Shown in pieces: positions 1-5,357 of a DNA stretch of 9,429 bases. Source of the stretch: DASWTL01 sp036402155 (GTDB taxonomy: Bacteria > Bacteroidota > Bacteroidia > Sphingobacteriales > Sphingobacteriaceae); NCBI GenBank assembly GCA_036402155.1, contig DASWTL010000215.1:1-9429 (forward strand), given 5' to 3'. The number at the start of each line of letters is the position of its first letter. Position 1 is the first letter of the stretch. The notes beneath the pieces are model-generated. The model saw only the letters and a list, made by a program, of their open reading frames with translations, was not told the DNA's origin and did not search any database. Both the position numbers and the translations under genes were made by a program.

Positions 1-192
1 AATGATGCCGTACCCTATTTTCGTATTTTTAATCCCGAATTGCAAACCAAACGATTCGATCCGGAATTAAAATACATCCGGAAATGGGTACCCGAAATTG
101 ATGATCCCTTTAGCTATCCTAAGCCAATTATTGACCATAAATTCGCCAGGGAACGGGCTATTAACACGTATAAAATCGCTCTGCGAACCTAA
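1..192 (+). CDS. phrB: Deoxyribodipyrimidine photolyase (cryptochrome/photolyase family), C-terminal fragment
   Basis: Frame 1 is open from the first base to a TAA at 190-192 and encodes the last 63 residues of a protein that begins outside the window. The fragment carries the end of the FAD-binding domain of class I photolyases: PYFRIFNP near its start, then FDPELKYIRKWVPEI, then YPKPIIDHKFARERA near the C-terminus. E. coli PhrB ends with a similar series (PYFRIFNP, then FIRQWLPEL, then YPQPIVEHKEAR). Photolyases use FAD and blue light to split UV-induced pyrimidine dimers in DNA. The N-terminal antenna domain and most of the flavin site are outside the window, so a CPD photolyase cannot be separated from a close relative, although the PYFRIFNP form argues against cryptochrome-DASH. 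It converges on the FKBP gene at 200 with only 7 bases between the stops and no hairpin terminator in the gap. Confidence 0.9.
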   Translation, partial: NDAVPYFRIFNPELQTKRFDPELKYIRKWVPEIDDPFSYPKPIIDHKFARERAINTYKIALRT

Positions 193-199
193 CTACGTG

Positions 200-1120
200 T
201 CAAGGCTTGACTTCGGTTATTTTTAAGTCAAAATCAAGACAAGAAACAGGCGGTATAGATACTTGTCCCTGTGAATCGACCTGACCAAACTGGCCATACC
301 CGGAAGCCGATGGCAGAATAAGACGCATTGCACCGCCTTCCTTTAATAAAGGTACCACTTCCTGCCAACCCTTTATAGCGCCGCTCAGCTTCATCGAAAA
401 AGGCAGGTTCGGCTGAAAAACAGCTCCGTTTAAAAACTTTCCTGTACATTCAATAGTAAGTGTAGAATCCAATGTTATCGGACTCCCTGTACCCGGTGCA
501 GTTATTTTATAATAAATTCCTGACGATGTTTTTGTAAAACCTGTTAATGAATTGGCCTGCAAATGTTTCTGGATACTGATATCGTCATAAACAGGAATAC
601 CCGGTTCATTTAATACACTAACCGTATAATCGAGAGAAGCATTTCCCGGAATAACACCGGAACCATTTCTGCCATAAGCCAGTTTGGAGGGTATTATCAA
701 CCGGATCTTTCCACCCCGGTTTTTCAGTATTTCCACTACTCCAATCCGCAACGCATCCGGATAACCTCTTTTACGCTCCAGATATCCCAAAAACTGTTTT
801 TGACCACCATAACGATGAGAAACGGCGAATGTATCTGTGGAGACAAAACTTCCATCCAGCGTGCGGATAGTATATACCAGTGGTACAATGTCTGAATATT
901 TAACCGGTGCACCTTTGCCCTGAGTAACTATCTGGTAATAAAAGGAACTGGTATCATCGTAGGTATGCTTTGTCACATTCAGATTATTTGATTTTATATA
1001 ATTCTGAATACTGGTTTCGTCAATTTCATTAATCCCTGCATATTCTTTGTCGCAAGCGCTAAATAATACAACCCCTGCCATTAATACTAAGAGAATATAC
1101 TTTGAATACATTTTAATCAT
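200..1120 (-). CDS. Lipoprotein with two FKBP-type peptidyl-prolyl isomerase domains
   Basis: This is a 306-residue protein. A hydrophobic N-terminal segment (about 8-20) ends in a lipobox, LFSAC, with the lipid-modified Cys at 23. It is therefore predicted to be exported and anchored as a lipoprotein. Two FKBP-like domains follow, at about 75-170 and 217-304, each preceded by a short linker containing a tyrosine-rich YYQI or YYKI strand. FKBP domains catalyse cis-trans isomerisation at proline and can act as folding chaperones in the envelope. Domain 1 keeps LAYG (147-150) but has FV (92-93) where the canonical Phe-Asp sits, and Tyr at the conserved Trp position (about 120). Domain 2 has FQ (235-236) instead of FD but keeps GW (251-252) and a GYG motif. 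Catalysis may thus be weak, especially in domain 1. The start could be Met1 or Met4; both leave a signal peptide. It lies 8 bases after the next FKBP gene and is probably cotranscribed with it. Confidence 0.88.
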   Translation of the reverse strand: MIKMYSKYILLVLMAGVVLFSACDKEYAGINEIDETSIQNYIKSNNLNVTKHTYDDTSSFYYQIVTQGKGAPVKYSDIVPLVYTIRTLDGSFVSTDTFAVSHRYGGQKQFLGYLERKRGYPDALRIGVVEILKNRGGKIRLIIPSKLAYGRNGSGVIPGNASLDYTVSVLNEPGIPVYDDISIQKHLQANSLTGFTKTSSGIYYKITAPGTGSPITLDSTLTIECTGKFLNGAVFQPNLPFSMKLSGAIKGWQEVVPLLKEGGAMRLILPSASGYGQFGQVDSQGQVSIPPVSCLDFDLKITEVKP

Positions 1121-1128
1121 TATGAGAG

Positions 1129-1659
1129 TTAATTTTTAACTTCTATAAGTTCAATATCGAAATCGAGAATTGAGTTTGCAGGGATACTGCCTGTGGGATT
1201 AGGCCCATACCCATAAAGAGAAGGCGTTATTATTCTTATTCTGCCACCATTTTGTAATCCGCCTTCAACAATTCCACCATCCGCTTTTGGCGCCATGGCA
1301 ACCTTCCAGGCATCGATCAGATTATTTAATCCATTAGGGAATTGTGGAGGCCCGAAAGTAACTCCTGTGGTATTTGAATCAAACTCATGCCCGCTTAATA
1401 GCTTTCCTGAATATTTTACTGTAATAGAGGTGGTATTGAGATCGCTATACGGATAAGAACCCGTTCCTGGCGAGGTTAGGACGTAATATATCCCACTTTC
1501 ATGCCTTTGTGCTGTTATATTGTTATTAGCAAGAAATGCTTTTATAGTAACTTCGTCAGCAGCAAGCTGTTTTTCAGCATCATACGCAGGTTCTTTTTTG
1601 CACGATGAAATGATAATTGTTATCATTAACATCGCTAAAATCAATTTTAAAAACTTCAT
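1129..1659 (-). CDS. FKBP-type peptidyl-prolyl cis-trans isomerase lipoprotein
   Basis: This is a 176-residue protein with a Lys-containing N-terminus, a hydrophobic stretch (4-17) and a lipobox ISSC with Cys at 20, followed by Lys-Lys-Glu. It is predicted to be a lipid-anchored envelope protein. A single FKBP domain spans about 75-174. The canonical Phe-Asp pair is present (93-94, EFDSN), as are a Trp in the substrate-pocket helix (118), YGYG (149-152), SIPANS and the final strand LDFDIELIEV. Compared with typical FKBPs there is a glycine-rich insertion at about 124-139, before the RIRIITPS strand. The active-site residues suggest a working prolyl isomerase, unlike the more degenerate domains of the neighbour. 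Both proteins end in a near-identical ITEVKP/LIEVKN tail, consistent with duplication. It is the first gene of a two-gene unit, with a promoter box directly upstream. The substrate is unknown. Confidence 0.9.
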   Translation of the reverse strand: MKFLKLILAMLMITIIISSCKKEPAYDAEKQLAADEVTIKAFLANNNITAQRHESGIYYVLTSPGTGSYPYSDLNTTSITVKYSGKLLSGHEFDSNTTGVTFGPPQFPNGLNNLIDAWKVAMAPKADGGIVEGGLQNGGRIRIITPSLYGYGPNPTGSIPANSILDFDIELIEVKN

Positions 1660-1666
1660 AAGGGTG

Positions 1667-1674
1667 CAAATTTA
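1667..1674 (-). promoter_or_regulatory. Bacteroidota-type -7 promoter box (TAAATTTG) for the FKBP gene pair
   Basis: Read on the minus strand, TAAATTTG matches the TAnnTTTG consensus of the major Bacteroidota sigma factor. It ends 7 bases before the ATG at 1659 (TAAATTTG, CACCCTT, ATG). No TTG lies at the usual distance of about 20 bases upstream; the nearest TTTTTG is only about 13 bases away, so the -33 element is poor. Transcription starting a few bases after the box would give a leader of almost no length. The box separates the FKBP unit from fadE upstream. The call rests on motif and position only. Confidence 0.5.
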
Positions 1675-1748
1675 TCTTTTTAAACGTCAAAAAGTTAATC
1701 TTAACATATTTTAACAATAAAAAAGATATACAATTCTTTCTCAATGGC

Positions 1749-3536
1749 TTAATAACAATATTTATTTGCCTCTATTAATTGCTTTGCAACACGTTGACGG
1801 GTATCTTTAATATTAAAGGGTTCCATTTTAGTAAATCGTCTTAATCCTACCAACATCATGCGCAGCTCATCTCCCTCTGCAAAAGAATATAATGCCTCTT
1901 TGCCAGCTGACGACACCTTTTCCACTGCCTGGTACAGATAAATATTCATCATATCAAACTGACCCTTTACAGCTTCTTCTCCGCGAATTTTTGTTAATTT
2001 TTCTACACGCAGAATGGTTGATTCAGCTATATAAATATAACCGATAATATCCGCAATGTTCATTACGATCTCCTGCTCTTTAGACAAGGTCATCATTAAT
2101 TTTTGTACCGCCGCGCCGGCAATCATCAAACCTGCTTTCTTTAGATTTTGAAGAACTTTTTTCTGTGCTGCGAAAGGAGCAGTATCTTCTTCACCAAACT
2201 CAGGAATGGCCATTAATTCGCCAGCCACTGCCTGGGCAGGTGTCATCAGGTCTAGTTCCCCTTTCAAGGCGCGCTTCAACAACATGTCCAGGATCAGCAT
2301 CCGGTTAATCTCATTGGTACCTTCAAAAATTCTGTTGATCCTGCTGTCCCGATATGCCCTGTCCATCGGAGCTTCTGCCGAAAAACCCATTCCTCCATAA
2401 ACCTGAACGCCTTCATCTACCACATAATCAAGCATTTCTGACCCCCACACTTTAGCTATGGCACATTCAACTGCAAAAAGCTCGGTTGATTTGAGCTTTG
2501 CCTTGCCTTGTTCCATACCTTCAGATACCAGCATATCATACGCATCATCAATATTCTGACCTGCACGATAAACGGCACTTTCAACAGCAAAAATCCGGGT
2601 AGCCATTTCTGCGAGTTTATATCTGATGGCGCCGAATTTACTTATGGGAAGTCCGAATTGAACACGCTCATTCGAATAATTAACAGCATAATTAAGCACC
2701 ATACGCGATGATCCTATGGCAGCCGCCCCCAGCTTTATCCGTCCGATATTCAGAATATTTACCGCTATTTTAAAGCCGTTCTCGCGTTCAGAAAGCAAAT
2801 TCTCCACCGGTACGGGACAATCATTAAAGAATACCTGCCTGGTAGATGACCCTTTAATTCCCATTTTATGTTCTTCCGGATTCATGGTAATTCCACCGAA
2901 TGCCTTTTCAACAATAAAAGCACTTAGATTTTTATCATCGTCAATTTTAGCGAATACAATAAAAACATCTGCAAAGCCCCCATTAGTGATCCACATTTTC
3001 TGTCCGTTAAGCAAATAATGTGTTCCTTCAGGGTTTAATTTCGCATTGGTCCGTCCTGAGTTTGCATCTGATCCGGAATTAGGCTCAGTAAGACAGTAAG
3101 CGGCTTTCCATTCTCCTGATGCCAGCTTCGGGATGTATTTATTTTTCTGTTCTTCAGTTCCGTAATACAATATTGGCAGGGTGCCAATACCTGTATGTGC
3201 AGAAAGCGCCACGGCAAATGAATGCCCGGGACCAACTGAATCTGTAACCAGCATGGAAGTATTGAAGTTCTTCCCAAAACCACCATATTCCTCAGGTATG
3301 GATACAGCGAGCAATCCAAGTTCTCCTGCCTTTTCTAAAAGTGCCGGCATCAGCCCTTCTTCCAGTTTGTCTATTCTTTCCAGGTTGGGATATACCTCAG
3401 CAGCTAAAAAATCATCGCAGGTCTTTTTAATCATTAACTGTTCCTCATCAAATTCTTCAGGAATGAAAATGTCTTCTGCTGCAGTTTCACGGATAATAAA
3501 TTCTCCGCCTCTGATCATTTTTTTTGTTGTTTCCAT
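1749..3536 (-). CDS. fadE: Acyl-CoA dehydrogenase, long FadE/VLCAD-like type
   Basis: This 595-residue FAD enzyme catalyses the first step of beta-oxidation, acyl-CoA to trans-2-enoyl-CoA, passing electrons to electron-transfer flavoprotein (not encoded here). Visible parts are an N-terminal helical domain (about 30-145), a middle beta domain with the flavin/substrate motif AYCLTEPNSGSDA (146-158) and KMWITNGG (180-187), and a C-terminal helical domain with ERVQFGLPISKF (290-301) and YGGMGF (380-385). The catalytic base is Glu405 in RIFEGTNEINR. A further helical region (about 430-595) extends it beyond the roughly 380-residue short- and medium-chain enzymes, as in mitochondrial VLCAD/ACAD9 and B. 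subtilis FadE (about 594 residues). This suggests longer-chain substrates. The start at Met1 is preferred; Met7 is possible. It is the last gene of the cluster, 117 bases after fadA. No TAnnTTTG box lies in that gap, so it probably depends on upstream transcription. Confidence 0.95.
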   Translation of the reverse strand: METTKKMIRGGEFIIRETAAEDIFIPEEFDEEQLMIKKTCDDFLAAEVYPNLERIDKLEEGLMPALLEKAGELGLLAVSIPEEYGGFGKNFNTSMLVTDSVGPGHSFAVALSAHTGIGTLPILYYGTEEQKNKYIPKLASGEWKAAYCLTEPNSGSDANSGRTNAKLNPEGTHYLLNGQKMWITNGGFADVFIVFAKIDDDKNLSAFIVEKAFGGITMNPEEHKMGIKGSSTRQVFFNDCPVPVENLLSERENGFKIAVNILNIGRIKLGAAAIGSSRMVLNYAVNYSNERVQFGLPISKFGAIRYKLAEMATRIFAVESAVYRAGQNIDDAYDMLVSEGMEQGKAKLKSTELFAVECAIAKVWGSEMLDYVVDEGVQVYGGMGFSAEAPMDRAYRDSRINRIFEGTNEINRMLILDMLLKRALKGELDLMTPAQAVAGELMAIPEFGEEDTAPFAAQKKVLQNLKKAGLMIAGAAVQKLMMTLSKEQEIVMNIADIIGYIYIAESTILRVEKLTKIRGEEAVKGQFDMMNIYLYQAVEKVSSAGKEALYSFAEGDELRMMLVGLRRFTKMEPFNIKDTRQRVAKQLIEANKYCY

Positions 3537-3653
3537 GGAACTAGTTATTTGTTATTAAGTTATTTGGTAGTTCAGTTAATTAGGTATTCTTATTTGAATA
3601 ATTTTTGATGGCTGTTCAAGACTACTCACTCTCGACTTACAACTCAATCTTAA
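3537..3653. other. AT-rich spacer between fadA and fadE with short direct repeats
   Basis: This 117-base gap holds no plausible gene and no TAnnTTTG promoter box on the minus strand. It contains two exact copies of AGTTATTTG (3543-3551 and 3558-3566, plus-strand reading) with a related GTTATTA between them. On the fadA side there is a looser run of GAGT-containing words (about 3620-3650, minus strand). It is unusually long for a junction inside an operon and looks like residue of repeat expansion or an insertion. Confidence 0.45.
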
Positions 3654-4829
3654 TTACAACATCTCAAAAATTCCAGCTGCCCCCTGACCGGTTCCTACAC
3701 ACATGGTTACCATGCCATACTTTTTATTTTGTTTACGTAATTCGTTCATTATCTGAACAATAAGTTTCGCCCCGGTACATCCCAACGGGTGTCCTAACGC
3801 GATTGCCCCGCCATTTACATTTAATTTGTCCGGATCGAGATCCAACTCCCGCACTATGGCCAGCGACTGGGATGCAAATGCTTCATTCAGCTCGATCAGA
3901 TCAATATCTTCTTTTTTTAATCCTGCCTTTTTTAGTGCCAGAGGAATGGCTTCTATTGGACCGATACCCATAATTCTCGGCGGCACTCCTGCCACGCCAT
4001 AACTCACCAGGCGCGCAATCGGCTCGGCATTCAACTGCTTAAGCATAGTTTCAGAGACAACAAGTACAACAGCAGCTCCATCAGATGTTTGTGATGAGTT
4101 TCCTGCCGTAACAACCCCGTCTGCGGCGAATACAGGTTTCAGTTTTGCCAGTTTATCCAGGCTGGTATCTGCACGTGGTCCTTCATCCGTATCAACCACA
4201 TACTCCCGGTTTTTCTTCTTTAAATTCTCATCCAGGTAAGTCTCTTTGACTGTTATAGGCACTATATCATCTTTAAATCGCCCGGTTTGAATGGCTTGTA
4301 CCGCCTTTTTGTGTGATTTAAACGCAAAGTCGTCCTGATCTTCGCGACTAACCTTATATTCTCTGGCAACGGCTTCTGCAGTTAATCCCATTCCCCAATA
4401 CCAATCGGGGTGAGCTTTTGCAATTTCAGGGTTAGGAACCAGCTTCCACCCACCAAAAGGCATTCCCGACATGATCTCAACACCTCCCGCGATAATGCAA
4501 TCGGCCATACCGGTTTTGATCTTTGCGACAGCAGTGGCGATAGTTTCTAATCCTGAAGCGCAGTAACGATTTATGGTTACTCCGGGCACTTTATCTGTAT
4601 CCAGCCCCATCAATGAAATCATCCGGCCAATATTCAGTCCCTGCTCCGCCTCAGGTGTGGCATTCCCTACAATCACATCATCAATTTGCTCCTTATCCAG
4701 ATTGGGAACCTGGGCAACCAGATGTTTTATTACTTCTGCCGCCAGATCATCTGCACGTGTAAAACGGAATACTCCTCTGGGAGCCTTTCCTATTGCTGTG
4801 CGATATCCTGCTATTATGTATGCTTCCAT
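3654..4829 (-). CDS. fadA: Acetyl-CoA C-acyltransferase (3-ketoacyl-CoA thiolase)
   Basis: This 391-residue thiolase performs the last step of beta-oxidation, cleaving 3-ketoacyl-CoA with CoA to acetyl-CoA and a shortened acyl-CoA. The length is normal for the family. All thiolase signatures are present: the nucleophile Cys90 in NRYCASGLE, NEAFA (315-319), the His347 loop in GGAIALGHPLGCTGA (340-354), and the second active cysteine Cys377 in MCVGTGQG. The position after the FadN gene and before fadE, with the same strand and order as B. subtilis fadNAE, supports a degradative thiolase over a biosynthetic acetoacetyl-CoA thiolase; sequence alone does not fully separate the two. The start at 4829 gives the standard N-terminus EAYIIAGYRTAIGKA. 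It is separated from fadN by the four-helix-bundle gene and its flanks, about 530 bases in all. No promoter box was found directly upstream. Confidence 0.95.
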   Translation of the reverse strand: MEAYIIAGYRTAIGKAPRGVFRFTRADDLAAEVIKHLVAQVPNLDKEQIDDVIVGNATPEAEQGLNIGRMISLMGLDTDKVPGVTINRYCASGLETIATAVAKIKTGMADCIIAGGVEIMSGMPFGGWKLVPNPEIAKAHPDWYWGMGLTAEAVAREYKVSREDQDDFAFKSHKKAVQAIQTGRFKDDIVPITVKETYLDENLKKKNREYVVDTDEGPRADTSLDKLAKLKPVFAADGVVTAGNSSQTSDGAAVVLVVSETMLKQLNAEPIARLVSYGVAGVPPRIMGIGPIEAIPLALKKAGLKKEDIDLIELNEAFASQSLAIVRELDLDPDKLNVNGGAIALGHPLGCTGAKLIVQIMNELRKQNKKYGMVTMCVGTGQGAAGIFEML

Positions 4830-4842
4830 TTCTTATAGAATA

Positions 4843-4859
4843 GAGATTTGGGTATTGCG
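4843..4859 (+). repeat. Left arm of an imperfect inverted repeat flanking the four-helix-bundle gene
   Basis: The plus strand reads GAGATTTGGGTATTGCG. It matches 15 of 17 bases of the minus-strand sequence at 5341-5325 (GAGAATTGAGTATTGCG), so the two arms point inward at the gene between them. TATTGCG is repeated at once: GTATTGC occurs at 4852-4858 and again at 4859-4865. The arm begins 13 bases upstream of the fadA start codon. Terminal-repeat function is inferred from the arrangement. Confidence 0.6.
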
Positions 4860-4937
4860 TATTGCGAACGTATATGAATGCCTAATGTTAAACATTCTGT
4901 CTATACAATATTTATGTACTTTCTTACTGGTATGCAT

Positions 4938-5297
4938 TCAGTTATTGTTACTAAGGCTTTTCTGAAGCTTATAATTCATTTTTTGCAACTCGTCGATATT
5001 ATCCAGTATGGAGTTGCATGTTTCCGTTTTTATAAAACCCAGCCGCTCTGCAATAACCATTTGGGTTTGAAGTTCATAAGATGATCCGTTGGCAATACCC
5101 AAAAATTGTATAAATTCTCCCTTTGTATTTCTGCCTGCACCTTCTGAAATATTTGATGAAATAGACACTGCCGAACGACGGGTTTGAGAGATTAAACCAA
5201 AACGCTCATCTGCAGGAAATTGCCCTGAGGCTTCGTAAATTTTAACAGCCAACTCAATGGCTTTATTCCATATCTTAAGTTCTTTTACATTATGCAT
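4938..5297 (-). CDS. Four-helix-bundle protein (S23 / 23S rRNA intervening-sequence protein, Avd-like family)
   Basis: This 119-residue protein is a clear match to the four-helix-bundle family found in 23S rRNA intervening sequences and related to the Avd accessory protein of diversity-generating retroelements. Family motifs are ELKIWNKAIELAVKIY (6-21), FPADERFGLISQTRRSAVSI (27-46), SSNISEGAGR (47-56) and EFIQFLGIANGSSYELQTQ (61-79). The paired Arg40-Arg41 and Arg56 give the basic face typical of the family, whose proteins form pentameric barrels and may bind nucleic acid. The biochemical role of orphan copies is unknown. No reverse transcriptase, variable repeat or rRNA gene lies nearby, so it is not part of a visible retroelement. 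It splits fadN from fadA, is unrelated to fatty-acid metabolism, and is flanked by inverted repeats at 4843-4859 and 5325-5341, as expected for an inserted element. The ATG at 5297 gives a standard N-terminus. Confidence 0.9.
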   Translation of the reverse strand: MHNVKELKIWNKAIELAVKIYEASGQFPADERFGLISQTRRSAVSISSNISEGAGRNTKGEFIQFLGIANGSSYELQTQMVIAERLGFIKTETCNSILDNIDELQKMNYKLQKSLSNNN

Positions 5298-5324
5298 CTT
5301 TAATATTCATTAGCGCATTGGCAT

Positions 5325-5341
5325 CGCAATACTCAATTCTC
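5325..5341 (-). repeat. Right arm of the inverted repeat flanking the four-helix-bundle gene
   Basis: On the minus strand it reads GAGAATTGAGTATTGCG, paired with 4843-4859 (15 of 17 identical, opposite orientation). It lies within a tandem pair of 14-base units on the same strand, ATTGAGTACTGAGA (5351-5338) and ATTGAGTATTGCGA (5337-5324), identical at 12 of 14 positions. The block starts 6 bases after the fadN stop codon (minus-strand sense) and fills most of the 60-base gap to the four-helix-bundle gene. Confidence 0.6.
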
Positions 5342-5357
5342 AGTACTCAATACATTT

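Noticed and set aside
1717..1739. AT-only-like stem AAAGA / TCTTT followed by T-rich sequence on the minus strand after fadE, as an intrinsic terminator.
   Set aside because: A 5-bp stem with a single G-C pair and an 8-base loop is too weak; it could be chance in AT-rich DNA. Termination is expected here, but this sequence does not show it.
2206..3558. Several plus-strand open frames of 64-125 codons opposite fadE, and similar ones opposite fadA, fadN, marR and the synthetase gene.
   Set aside because: They lie wholly or mostly antisense to genes with full family motifs, have no recognisable domains and no promoter match, and are typical shadow frames.
4931..5297. TATGCAT at both ends of the four-helix-bundle gene (4931-4937 and 5291-5297), resembling the MarR half-site.
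   Set aside because: The word is a short self-complementary 7-mer lacking the CTATGC-TT-GCATAG form, one copy includes the start codon, and the other lies just past the stop. Chance is the simplest explanation.
4938..5297. Diversity-generating retroelement, because the four-helix-bundle protein resembles Avd.
   Set aside because: No reverse transcriptase, template/variable repeat pair or target gene with a variable C-type lectin-like end is present in the window.
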